This document shows, one piece after another, positions 19,823 through 28,511 of a stretch of 64,000 nt of DNA. A program made the position numbers and the translations under genes. Each line of letters begins with the position of its first letter. The first letter of the stretch is position 1. The notes below the pieces were generated by a model. That model was not told the origin of the DNA, ran no database searches, and saw nothing but the letters and a program-made list of their open reading frames with translations. Source of the DNA: Pseudarthrobacter siccitolerans (GTDB lineage Bacteria > Actinomycetota > Actinomycetes > Actinomycetales > Micrococcaceae); NCBI RefSeq assembly GCF_001046895.1, contig NZ_CAQI01000027.1, positions 1-64,000 on the forward strand, in the 5' to 3' direction.

Positions 19823-21568
19823 GTGCTTCACGAGATTTACTCGGACGACGACCGTTTTAAGACCGTCGTTCTCCGACGAGGCATGAACATACTGTTGGCG
19901 GACAAGTTGGTTCATTCTGCCGATACGGACAGTAGAAATGGTGCAGGAAAGTCGTCATTCGTCGAGATACTCCATTACTTATTGGGCATGAGGTCCTTAA
20001 CGGGGTCCGTTCTAAGTAACGCCGCTCTGAAATCTCATTCGTTTGGATTGCGCATGGACTGGCCACAGCGCAAGGAGAGGGTATCTGTTGGGCGCTCATT
20101 AGTAGCCAGGCAAAGATCACGCGTCGATCTGGCACCGAACGTCCTCGTCTCAGCTCAGCTCTCGGGTGCTGCTGGCAGCGTAAGTGTCCCTGAATGGGTA
20201 GAAGTGCTCGGCCGGGACTTGTTTTCCATGCCCCCTGAACACAAGGGTATAAGCGCAAGAGCTTTGCTTTCCCTATATATGCGCCGCGTCAGTCAACACG
20301 GTCTGGATGATCCCGTGGTCACCTATCCGCGGCAGTCAAAGGGCGAAGCAACGGCCCATGTTGCATACCTGCTCGGTTTAGATTGGCGACTGGCATCTGA
20401 GTATCAGGCGCTAGCGGGCCGGGAGTCCCTGCGACGAAAATTGAAGGAAGCGATAAAGGACCCGACGTTCAGTCTCGTAGTTGGATCCGTCTCCGAGCTG
20501 CGTGGATCAGTTACAGCTGCTGCCAAGCGTGTTCGTGATCTAGAAGCACAGGTGAGCTCCTTCACAGTCGTCCCCGAATATGAACGGCTTCAGGCAGAAG
20601 CCGATTCCTTGGATGCCGAGATTAGAAAGACTCGTGCCCAAGATGCTGCTGATCGTAGAAATCTTATGGATCTCGAGACGGCTGTAAGAACCGAGCAGGA
20701 GCCTGATGCAGCCTATCTGCAACGTGCATACAGGGAACTCGGTATCACTCTGCCCGATACGATCCTGAGGCAATATGAGGAGGTCCATGCTTTCCACAGC
20801 TCAGTAGTTGCGAATCGTAGGGCCTACCTCGCGGAGGAGATGGCCCTCACTCGCGCCAGACTAGAGGAGCGACAGGCAGCACGCGATCAGATGGGAGAGC
20901 AGCACTCCCGGCTTTTGAAGAGCCTTCACGACGGCGGTGCACTTGGAGCCCTAACTGCGCTCCAGGAACAGCTTGCCGTGGCGAAGGCGGAACATAAGTC
21001 GCTCGACTTACGTTTCGATACTGCCAAGAAACTTGAGACCACTCAGGCCGAAATAAAGTACGAACGCGGTAGGCTTCAGCAATCGATAACCAGGGACTTG
21101 CTCGAGCGTGAAACTCTGATAGAGCAGATAAACCTACAATTCCAGGCCTTCGCCTCAGCGTTGTATGGTTCATCTCGTGAAGCATACGTTGACATAGCAG
21201 CCCATGAAGCCAACCTCCACATTTCCCCGCACATCGGGGGGGAGGACAGCCAGGGGATCGGACGCATGGTCATCTTCTGCTTCGACCTCACCGTCGCGGT
21301 CTTAGCCCACAGGGCAGGGCGAGGACCCGACTTCCTAGTGCATGACAGTCACTTGTTTGATGGTGTCGATGAGCGACAAGTCGCGAAGGCGCTCAATTTG
21401 GCGCTCGCTGTCTGCCAGGACGAGGGCTTCCAATACATCATCACCATGAATTCCGACGAATTGGAAAAAGTAGAGCGCCATGGCTCATCCATGCGTGACT
21501 ATGTTATTTCGCCGAGACTCACTGACGCGTACGAAGACGGAGGTCTCTTCGGTTTCCGTTTCGATTGA
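19823..21568 (+). CDS. DUF2326-type SMC-like ATPase of the ABC-3C system
   Basis: 581 aa from a GTG directly after the previous stop, with GAGGAG 4 bases ahead. N-terminal Walker A SRNGAGKSSF (Lys 43), a central region of about residues 200-420 rich in heptads (SLDAEIRKTRAQDAAD, ARLEERQAARDQ) that should form a coiled coil, and the C-terminal half-ATPase with HDSHLFDGVDERQ (507-519), followed by YIITMNSDEL and GLFGFRFD. These tail motifs are the hallmark of DUF2326. The ATPase is thought to sense invading nucleic acid and license the effector. GC content is well below the neighbouring metH. Confidence 0.85.
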   Translation: MLHEIYSDDDRFKTVVLRRGMNILLADKLVHSADTDSRNGAGKSSFVEILHYLLGMRSLTGSVLSNAALKSHSFGLRMDWPQRKERVSVGRSLVARQRSRVDLAPNVLVSAQLSGAAGSVSVPEWVEVLGRDLFSMPPEHKGISARALLSLYMRRVSQHGLDDPVVTYPRQSKGEATAHVAYLLGLDWRLASEYQALAGRESLRRKLKEAIKDPTFSLVVGSVSELRGSVTAAAKRVRDLEAQVSSFTVVPEYERLQAEADSLDAEIRKTRAQDAADRRNLMDLETAVRTEQEPDAAYLQRAYRELGITLPDTILRQYEEVHAFHSSVVANRRAYLAEEMALTRARLEERQAARDQMGEQHSRLLKSLHDGGALGALTALQEQLAVAKAEHKSLDLRFDTAKKLETTQAEIKYERGRLQQSITRDLLERETLIEQINLQFQAFASALYGSSREAYVDIAAHEANLHISPHIGGEDSQGIGRMVIFCFDLTVAVLAHRAGRGPDFLVHDSHLFDGVDERQVAKALNLALAVCQDEGFQYIITMNSDELEKVERHGSSMRDYVISPRLTDAYEDGGLFGFRFD

Positions 21569-21808
21569 TTAGAAATCGTAGGACCACAGTTTGCTCCGTC
21601 TTTGAGCCTCAGCAGATACATCAGGAAGCTGACCAACTCCTGCTGCTGTCTGCCCAGCTTCTTCAGCGCATTTCATTGTTGCCCGATCCCATAGTTTAAG
21701 GGGGATGCGGCGGCAGTGACAGAAGTCGAGGCAGAACGACACCACCCCCCGTCGTAGCACACTGACATACGAAGCAATGTTTCGGTGTGTCGCCCGTAAC
21801 CTGTTTAG

Positions 21809-24800
21809 ATGCCTCGTTTTGCGCTTGATATTGAGTCCGTGCCCCGCCCTGTCCGTGCGCAGGAGCTCCTGGACGCAGTGAACCACCGCGTCGTCATTGC
21901 CGACGGCGCCATGGGCACCATGCTGCAGGGCCGGGACCTGCAGCTGGACACAGACTTCCAGAACCTCGAGGGCTGCAACGAGATCCTGAACGACACGCGC
22001 CCGGACGTCATAGCGGAGATCCACGACGCCTACTTCGCCACGGGCATCGACGCCGTGGAAACCAACACCTTCGGCGCCAACTGGTCCAACCTCTCCGACT
22101 ACGGCATCGACGACCGGATCTCAGAGCTCGCCCTCAAGGGCGCCAAGATCGCCCGCGAACGCGCCGAGGCAGCGGAAGAAACAGACGGCCGCATGCGCTG
22201 GGTCCTCGGCTCCATGGGCCCCGGCACCAAGCTCCCCAGCCTCGGCCACACCAGTTACGACTACCTCAAGCAGACCTTCGCCCTGCAGGCCGAGGGCCTC
22301 ATCGACGGCGGCGCGGACGCCTTCCTCATCGAAACCAGCCAGGACCTCCTGCAGACCAAAGCCGCCGTCAACGGCTGCAAACAGGCCATCGTCTCCCGCG
22401 GCGTCCGGCTCCCCATCTTCGTGGAGGTGACGGTCGAAACCACCGGAACCATGCTGATGGGCTCCGAGATCGGTGCCGCGCTGACCGCCCTGGAACCGCT
22501 CGGCGTCGACGCCATCGGCCTGAACTGCGCCACCGGCCCGGACGAGATGAGCGAGCACCTGCGCCACCTCTCCAAGCAGTCTTCCGTGGCCATCGCCTGC
22601 ATGCCCAACGCCGGCCTGCCGGTCCTTGGCGCCAACGGCGCGCACTACCCGCTCTCACCCGCCGAACTCGCCACCGCGCACGAGCAGTTCGTGCGCGAAT
22701 TCGGCCTGGGCCTGGTGGGCGGCTGCTGCGGTACGACGCCGGAGCACATGGCCGCCGTCGTCGAACGCCTTGCCCCCTTCCGCACCCGCAAGACGGACGC
22801 CGACAGCAACACCCCGGCCCGCGTCCCCACCGAACGCGAAGCCGGCGTCGCGTCCCTCTACCAGCACGTCAACTTTGACCAGGACGCCTCCTACCTCGCC
22901 ATCGGTGAGCGAACCAACGCCAACGGGTCCAAGGCGTTCCGCCAGGCGATGCTCGAAGAGCGCTGGGACGACTGCGTGGACATCGCCCGCGAGCAGATCC
23001 GCGTCGGTGCCCACCTCCTGGACGTCTGCATCGACTACGTGGGGCGCGACGGCGTCGCGGACATCAAGGAGGTCGTCTCACGTTTCGCGTCGGCCTCCAC
23101 CCTCCCGCTCGTCATCGACTCCACCGAACCGCCCGTGCTGCAGGCCGGCCTCGAACTCATCGGCGGCCGCCCGGTGGTCAACTCCGTCAACTACGAGGAC
23201 GGCGACGGCCCGGACAGCCGCTTCGCGCGCATCATGCCGCTCGTGAAGGAACATGGCACCGCCGTGATCGCCCTGACCATCGACGAACAGGGCCAGGCCC
23301 GCACCACCGACGGCAAGGTGGCCATCGCCTCCCGCCTCGTCGACGCCCTGGTGGGCGAATGGGGGATGCGCGTCGAGGACATCATCGTCGACTGCCTCAC
23401 CTTCCCCGTCGCCACCGGCCAGGAAGAAACCCGGCGCGACGGCATCGAAACCATCGAGGCCATCCGCCAAATCACCACCAAGTACCCCGGCATCAACACC
23501 ACGCTCGGCGTCTCCAACGTGTCCTTCGGCCTCAACCCCGCAGCGCGCGTCGTCCTGAACTCCGTGTTCCTGCACGAGGCCGTCCAGGCGGGCCTCACCA
23601 GCGGCATCATCGATGCCGCCAAGATCGTGCCGCTCGCCTCACTGCCCGAAGAGCAGCGCAAGGTGGCCCTGGACCTCGTCTATGACCGCCGCGAATACGA
23701 CGCCGACGGCAACACCACCTACGACCCCCTGGCCATCATGCTGGACATGTTCGCCGGCGTCGACACCGCAGCGCTCAAGGACCAGCGCGCCGCTGAACTT
23801 GCGGCGCTCCCCACCGGCGCGCGCCTGGAACGGCGCATCATCGACGGCGAAGGCAAGGGCCTCGAAGACGACCTGGACCTGGCGCGCAGCGAGGGCATGA
23901 CCCCGCTCGGCATCATCAACGACCACCTGCTCGAGGGCATGAAGGTGGTGGGCGAGCGCTTCGGCGCCGGCGAGATGCAGCTGCCGTTCGTGCTGCAATC
24001 CGCCGAGGTGATGAAGAACGCCGTCGCCCTGCTCGAGCCGCACATGGAGAAGTCCGATTCCTCGGGCAAGGGCACCATGGTGATCGCCACCGTGCGCGGC
24101 GACGTGCACGACATCGGCAAGAACCTGGTGGACATCATCCTCACCAACAACGGCTACAAGGTCATCAACATCGGCATCAAGCAGGGCATCGCCGAGATCA
24201 TGGCCGCGGCGGAGGAGCACAACGCCGACGTGATCGGCATGTCCGGGCTGCTGGTGAAGTCCACCGTGGTGATGAAGGAGAACCTCGCGGAGCTGCAGTC
24301 CCGCGGCCTGGCGAAGAAGTGGCCGGTGATCCTCGGCGGCGCAGCCCTGACCCGCGCCTACGTGGAGCAGGACCTGGCGGAGCAGTTTGACGGCGTCGTC
24401 CGGTACGCCAAGGACGCCTTCGAGGGCCTGGCCCTCATGGAGCCGCTGGTGCGCGTGGCCCGCGGCGAGTCGCCGGACGACGTCGGCCTGCCGCCGCTGA
24501 AGAAGCGCATCCACAAGGGCGGTGCCAAGTTCACGGTGACCGAGCCCGAGGCAATGCCCGGCCGGTCCGACGTCGTCTCCGACAACCCGGTTCCGTCGCC
24601 GCCGTTCTGGGGTACCCGCATAGTCCGCGGCGTCTCGCTCCACGACTACGCTGCGTTCCTCGACGAGCGGGCCACGTTTATGGGGCAGTGGGGGCTCAAG
24701 CCCGGCCGCGGCGAGGACGGCGCCTCCTACGAGGAGCTGGTGGAACGCGAGGGCCGGCCGCGGCTGCGGTACTGGCTGGACCGCATCCTTGGTGAGGGCA

Positions 24801-25450
24801 TGCTCGATGCCTCCGTCGCGTACGGCTACTTCCCGGTGGTTTCCGAGGGGGAGCAGGTGGTGGTGCTGCACCACGGCGAGGATTCCGACGGCGTCCTCGG
24901 CACCGCGGGCCTGCTCGCCCCCGATGGTGGTTCAGGCGGCCCGATCGGCACCGACCGTCTTCGCTTCGACTTCCCGCGCCAGCGCCGCGACCGGCACCTG
25001 TGCCTGGCCGACTTCGTGCGCTCGCGCGAGTCGGGGCAGGTTGACGTGCTGCCGGTGCAGCTGGTTACGGCCGGTTCGAAGATCGAAGAGTTCACGTCCA
25101 AGATGTTCGCCGCCAACCAGTACCGCGACTACTACGAGCTCAACGGCCTGGTCATGCAGCTCACCGAGGCGCTGGCCGAGTTTTGGCACGCGCGCATCCG
25201 CAAGGAGCTCGGCTTCGCGGCCGAGGAGCCGAAAGACACTGCCGGGTATTTCAAGCTCGACTACCGCGGTGCGCGGTTCTCGCTCGGCTACCCCGCGTGC
25301 CCGGACATGGAGGACCGCCGCAAGGTGACTGAACTGTTGAAGCCCGAGCGGATGGGCGTTGTTTTGAGCGATGAGCTGATGCTGCACCCCGAGCAGTCCA
25401 CCGACGCGTTTGTGTTCCACCACCCGGAGGCGAAGTACTTCAAGGTGTGA
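21809..25450 (+). CDS. metH: Cobalamin-dependent methionine synthase
   Basis: 1213 aa, all modules present. The homocysteine-binding barrel carries zinc ligands in GLNCATG and GGCCGTTPEH (about residues 1-330). The methyltetrahydrofolate barrel runs from about 360 to 620 (IGERTNANGSKAF, VDCLTFPVATGQEE). The cobalamin cap and Rossmann domain contain DVHDIGKN (765-772), where His binds cobalt, and the reactivation (AdoMet) domain is at about 900-1213 (ending TDAFVFHHPEAKYFKV). It methylates homocysteine to methionine. The upstream 240 bases show no cobalamin riboswitch boxes. The accessory island ends immediately upstream, so the original promoter may have been replaced. Confidence 0.97.
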   Translation: MPRFALDIESVPRPVRAQELLDAVNHRVVIADGAMGTMLQGRDLQLDTDFQNLEGCNEILNDTRPDVIAEIHDAYFATGIDAVETNTFGANWSNLSDYGIDDRISELALKGAKIARERAEAAEETDGRMRWVLGSMGPGTKLPSLGHTSYDYLKQTFALQAEGLIDGGADAFLIETSQDLLQTKAAVNGCKQAIVSRGVRLPIFVEVTVETTGTMLMGSEIGAALTALEPLGVDAIGLNCATGPDEMSEHLRHLSKQSSVAIACMPNAGLPVLGANGAHYPLSPAELATAHEQFVREFGLGLVGGCCGTTPEHMAAVVERLAPFRTRKTDADSNTPARVPTEREAGVASLYQHVNFDQDASYLAIGERTNANGSKAFRQAMLEERWDDCVDIAREQIRVGAHLLDVCIDYVGRDGVADIKEVVSRFASASTLPLVIDSTEPPVLQAGLELIGGRPVVNSVNYEDGDGPDSRFARIMPLVKEHGTAVIALTIDEQGQARTTDGKVAIASRLVDALVGEWGMRVEDIIVDCLTFPVATGQEETRRDGIETIEAIRQITTKYPGINTTLGVSNVSFGLNPAARVVLNSVFLHEAVQAGLTSGIIDAAKIVPLASLPEEQRKVALDLVYDRREYDADGNTTYDPLAIMLDMFAGVDTAALKDQRAAELAALPTGARLERRIIDGEGKGLEDDLDLARSEGMTPLGIINDHLLEGMKVVGERFGAGEMQLPFVLQSAEVMKNAVALLEPHMEKSDSSGKGTMVIATVRGDVHDIGKNLVDIILTNNGYKVINIGIKQGIAEIMAAAEEHNADVIGMSGLLVKSTVVMKENLAELQSRGLAKKWPVILGGAALTRAYVEQDLAEQFDGVVRYAKDAFEGLALMEPLVRVARGESPDDVGLPPLKKRIHKGGAKFTVTEPEAMPGRSDVVSDNPVPSPPFWGTRIVRGVSLHDYAAFLDERATFMGQWGLKPGRGEDGASYEELVEREGRPRLRYWLDRILGEGMLDASVAYGYFPVVSEGEQVVVLHHGEDSDGVLGTAGLLAPDGGSGGPIGTDRLRFDFPRQRRDRHLCLADFVRSRESGQVDVLPVQLVTAGSKIEEFTSKMFAANQYRDYYELNGLVMQLTEALAEFWHARIRKELGFAAEEPKDTAGYFKLDYRGARFSLGYPACPDMEDRRKVTELLKPERMGVVLSDELMLHPEQSTDAFVFHHPEAKYFKV

Positions 25451-25827
25451 GTCTTGTTGGCCTGGGGTGCTCCTCCCGGGCGCGGCCGGTACACCTGCCG
25501 CGTCTCCCGGGGTGCGGCTCTACCTGCGCATCAGACAGGATTCGAGCCCGAAAGGCTCGTGGAGCCAAATGCCGGGGCGGCCGTTCTGCTGCCAAGTGTC
25601 AGTTTAGAATCTAGGCCTGTTCGCTAGGAGTGTGCGGAAAACCGTCACGGACTCCACCCTGACAGTTTTTGAGTGACTGCCTGACGTCAGGTTGGGGTGT
25701 GCCCTAAAACGACTTCGGGCCTCCGCACTTTCTTTCCGTAATCCGATGCCGTGTTCCGTGTTCACTCATCTTTGTTGCTAGTCCCCGTTAGACAGAGGCA
25801 TCGGCATATCCATCCTGTCGGCTGAGG
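25451..25827. other. Intergenic region without a supported gene
   Basis: 377 bases between metH and the convergent GNAT gene. A small hairpin CGAGCC-CGAAA-GGCTCG is at 25543-25559, without a T run. No convincing open frame or RNA gene was seen; the second half is AT-richer than the genes around it. Confidence 0.4.
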
Positions 25828-26178
25828 TCATTGGTTGCCGGCGTGTTGGACAGCGGCGAGGTGTTCGGGGTGGACCGGGGTCATACGGGGCTGATAGTCA
25901 TTGTGCTTGCGCAGCCAGGTTTTGACGTAGGGGCAGACGGGGACGACGGCGATTCCGGCTGCGAGGGTGTCGTCAAGGGCCTCCTGCACGAGGCGGGCGG
26001 CGAGGCCTTGCCCGGCGTAGTCTTCGCTGACTGTGGTGTGGTAGAAAATCCGCTCCGGTCCCTTTGTGCTGTTGTGGGGGAGGTAGTGGGCTTTGCCGAT
26101 GACCGCATCCCCCTCGAGGAGTTCGTAGCGGCGGCGTTCCGGGGCGTTCCGGACCGTGAAGGTTGCGTTGTTTTCCAA
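25828..26178 (-). CDS. Small GNAT-like acetyltransferase (YidJ/YjdJ type)
   Basis: 116 aa, a minimal GNAT domain. Residues YELLEGDAVIGKAHYLP, then FYHTTVSEDYAGQGLAARLV (acetyl-CoA loop Q-G-L-A), and the end VVPVCPYVKTWLRKH, whose CPY signature marks the small GCN5-related YjdJ group. Substrate unknown. It is the third gene of a pirin-containing operon (28 bases after the pirin stop). Confidence 0.85.
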   Translation of the reverse strand: MENNATFTVRNAPERRRYELLEGDAVIGKAHYLPHNSTKGPERIFYHTTVSEDYAGQGLAARLVQEALDDTLAAGIAVVPVCPYVKTWLRKHNDYQPRMTPVHPEHLAAVQHAGNQ

Positions 26179-26205
26179 AGAGAAGGCCTTCCTTGAGATC
26201 GTGCT

Positions 26206-27219
26206 TCAGCCGCGGGGGCGTAGCTGGACGTTGGGCAGTTCCGGGGCGGGCAGCGGGTCGGGGTAGCCTTCGGGGTATGGCCCGAACCGGGGGTATGGGG
26301 CCCCGTCTGGGTAGGTGTGGCCGGCAGGAGGCTCGGCTGGTTCGGCGGCGATTTCGGCCTGCCATGCTGCGCGGTAGCTGACGACTTCGTCGTGGGTACG
26401 CCCGACGAAGTTCCACCACATCACTATGTGCTCGCCCAGTGGTTCGCCTCCGAGGATCAGCACCCGGGCTGGGGTTTTACCGGCTTGGAGGGTGATGCTG
26501 GTCCGGCCGGGGGCCAGGTAGTGGAGGTGGTCCACGGACATGGGTGTGGCGTCCAGGCTGATTTCTCCGGTGTCGACCAGGATCCCATGTTCAAAGGAAG
26601 GGTCAAGGTTTAGTTCCAGGCTTGAACCTGCCTTGAGCACGGCCTCGGCGCCGAGCAGGGGCGGGGTGTAGGTGGCTACGGGGGAGGAGGACCCGGCCAG
26701 GGAGCCGATGAAGACCCGCAGCTCCGTGCCGTCGCCGGAGACTGGTTCCGGGGCGTAGTGTTCGAAGGTCGGAGGCATGTTCCTGGTCGCGTCGGGCAGG
26801 GCGTACCAGAGTTGGGCGCCGTGCAGGATGCCGGTGTCCGGGGTGGAGAATTCCTGGTGGGAGATTCCCCGCCCGGCGATCATGAGGTTGACTTCCCCTG
26901 GCCGGACGATTGCCTCGTAGCCGGCGGAGTCGCGGTGGGCGATTTTGCCAGTGAAGAGCCAGCTCACGGTGGCCAGGCCGGTGTGGGGGTGCCGGGGGAC
27001 GCGCATGCCTCCCGATTCCGGTACGAGGTCAGGGCCGTAGTGGTCCAGGAAGCACCAGGCGCCGATCAGGCTGCGTTGCTTTTGGGGGAGGGTGCGACGG
27101 ACCGGCATGGCGCGCGGGCCGCCGAGGGGAACTTCCCGCGGAGCCAGAAGCTCCATCTCCTTCGTGCCTGCCATTTCGGCGCAAATAATTTCTTCGGGAG
27201 CTGTTTCGAGGTTGCTCAT
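26206..27219 (-). CDS. Pirin-family protein
   Basis: 337 aa from the ATG at 27219 that overlaps the preceding stop (ATGA); the longer frame upstream is not needed. A bicupin with the pirin metal-binding block (FLDHYGPD, HPHTGLATVSWLFTGKIAHRDS with its His residues, then NLMIAGRGISHQEFS) and a C-terminal pirin_C domain (LILGGEPLGEHIVMWWNFVGRTHDEV). Bacterial pirins such as YhhW oxidise quercetin or act in redox stress; the co-transcribed CMD-type protein fits the stress setting. Extra Pro-rich tail at the C-terminus. Confidence 0.9.
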   Translation of the reverse strand: MSNLETAPEEIICAEMAGTKEMELLAPREVPLGGPRAMPVRRTLPQKQRSLIGAWCFLDHYGPDLVPESGGMRVPRHPHTGLATVSWLFTGKIAHRDSAGYEAIVRPGEVNLMIAGRGISHQEFSTPDTGILHGAQLWYALPDATRNMPPTFEHYAPEPVSGDGTELRVFIGSLAGSSSPVATYTPPLLGAEAVLKAGSSLELNLDPSFEHGILVDTGEISLDATPMSVDHLHYLAPGRTSITLQAGKTPARVLILGGEPLGEHIVMWWNFVGRTHDEVVSYRAAWQAEIAAEPAEPPAGHTYPDGAPYPRFGPYPEGYPDPLPAPELPNVQLRPRG

Positions 27220-27737
27220 GACAGGACCCTCTGGGCTTCTTGGGATGCGGTTGTCCGCTGGTTGCTGCTGGGGCTGGCCGCAGTCCGGGGACGGACGGGA
27301 TGGCCGCTTAGGACGGACACCCTGTTGAAGGCGTTCATGGTGATCGCGCACCACTGCAACGCCGAGAATTGCGCGTCGGTAAGATCGGCGCGGGCCGCGG
27401 CGAGTTCGGAAAGGAAGTTTCCGTCATCGTGCAGGGCAGTTGCGGCTTCCCCGATGGTGAGGGCGGCGCGTTCAACGGCCGTGAAGATCCCCGCTTCACG
27501 CCAAGCGGGTAATACAGCCAGCTGCTGGGCACTGACTCCAGCTTCGCGGGCCAGACGGTCATGCAGGTCCAGGCAGTACGCGCAGCCGTTGAGCTGGGAA
27601 ACCCTGACGCTGAGAAGCTCCACCACCGCCCGGGTCAGGCCGGCGGCTTCGGCCGCCGCGGAGACCTTCAGCGCCAGGCCGTTCAGCGCCCGCCAGCTCC
27701 CGGGATCGGATTTGTCCAGAAAAAACGAACCGGCCAT
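27216..27737 (-). CDS. Carboxymuconolactone decarboxylase-family (AhpD-like) protein
   Basis: 173 aa. The helical AhpD/CMD core holds the redox pair and proton relay in LNGCAYCLDLHDRLAREAG (C-x2-C-x3-H), followed by a region typical of the alkylhydroperoxidase AhpD_core group (WREAGIFTAVERAALTIGEA). These proteins act as thiol peroxidases rather than decarboxylases. First gene of the operon with pirin and GNAT. The C-terminal 25 residues are Ser/Arg-rich and appear to be a non-conserved extension. A GCTTCGAAGC palindrome lies about 110 bases upstream. Confidence 0.88.
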   Translation of the reverse strand: MAGSFFLDKSDPGSWRALNGLALKVSAAAEAAGLTRAVVELLSVRVSQLNGCAYCLDLHDRLAREAGVSAQQLAVLPAWREAGIFTAVERAALTIGEAATALHDDGNFLSELAAARADLTDAQFSALQWCAITMNAFNRVSVLSGHPVRPRTAASPSSNQRTTASQEAQRVLS

Positions 27738-27833
27738 AACAACTCCTTTTAGTAGGACAGGACGCGCTGGTCGGCGTCCGGTCCTGGTCCCGCAGCCGCT
27801 GATTAGCTGACTGGTGCGGCCCTCATGATCCTT

Positions 27834-27860
27834 GCAATGTCAAAGCTTCGAAGCAATGTC
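27834..27860. promoter_or_regulatory. Palindrome with direct repeats upstream of the CMD gene
   Basis: GCTTCGAAGC (27845-27854) is flanked by two direct copies of GCAATGTC (27834-27841, 27853-27860). It lies in the 128-base gap between the esterase stop and the CMD start. Candidate operator or TTGACA-containing promoter on the minus strand. Confidence 0.35.
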
Positions 27861-27865
27861 TTGCC

Positions 27866-28501
27866 CTATGGGTTGTGGCCGAGCCAGGCCTTTGCGGCCT
27901 CGACGTCGCTGGGTTGAATCCCGTGGCCGCCAGGGCGCAGTACCTGCTTCACTGCTGCCCCTTGGAGTGTGAGTTGGGAGATGAGAGTCCTCACGCTGGC
28001 CAGTGGGGCCATGGGATCGGCGTCGCCGTTGAGGGCAAGGATCTGGCTGCCGGCAAGGGTGGTCGGGGCGGTGCGCTCACCGAGGGGGTACATTCCCGAG
28101 AACGCGATGACCCTGTCCAGGGCTTCGGGATGGAGGATCGCGGTGGCGAGGGCAATGTTGGCGCCGTTGGAGAACCCGACGGCGATGATCCTGCGGTCGC
28201 CGAGGCCGTAGTGGTCCCGGGCCGCGCGGATGAAGCCAGTCAGTTCCCGGGAGCGGTCGATGACGTCGTCAACGTCAAATACCCCCTCGCCGTGCCGGCG
28301 GAACCAGCGCAGCATGCCGTGCTCCTGCACCCTGCCTCTGGGAGCCAGGATCGCGGCGTCCGGGTCCAGAGCTCCGGCAAGGGAGGCGATGTCGTGTTCG
28401 TTGCTGCCGGTCCCGTGCAGCATAAGCAGCACGGGACCATCCCCGCGCCCTGGAGCGTAGAGGTGGGGCCAGGCAGTGACCTCGGCGTTGCTTGTGGTCA
28501 T
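27866..28501 (-). CDS. Alpha/beta hydrolase, MhqD-like carboxylesterase
   Basis: 211 aa. Alpha/beta hydrolase with oxyanion block LMLHGTGSNEHD, nucleophile elbow GFSNGANIA, acidic residue in NGDADPMAP and His in PGGHGIQP. The diagnostic stretch ENGM/EHGMLRWFRRHGEGVFD is that of MhqD from the Bacillus methylhydroquinone regulon. It lies 10 bases after the dioxygenase gene and so shares its operator-bearing promoter. Expected role: hydrolysis step in detoxification of quinone-like compounds. Confidence 0.88.
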   Translation of the reverse strand: MTTSNAEVTAWPHLYAPGRGDGPVLLMLHGTGSNEHDIASLAGALDPDAAILAPRGRVQEHGMLRWFRRHGEGVFDVDDVIDRSRELTGFIRAARDHYGLGDRRIIAVGFSNGANIALATAILHPEALDRVIAFSGMYPLGERTAPTTLAGSQILALNGDADPMAPLASVRTLISQLTLQGAAVKQVLRPGGHGIQPSDVEAAKAWLGHNP

Positions 28502-28511
28502 GTCCCGGGTC

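Noticed and set aside
21569..21808. Cobalamin riboswitch in front of metH
   Set aside because: Looked for the B12 box (GCCACTG-like core) and surrounding conserved stems; none seen.
16238..21808. Prophage or transposon ends around the accessory island
   Set aside because: No integrase, transposase, terminal inverted repeats or tRNA target could be found by reading.
23639..24874. 411-codon minus-strand frame inside metH
   Set aside because: His-rich antisense shadow of the MetH cobalamin and activation domains.
25540..25600. Possible tRNA-like or small RNA hairpin (CGAGCC-CGAAA-GGCTCG)
   Set aside because: Only one short stem; no cloverleaf, anticodon arm or CCA end, and no promoter evident.
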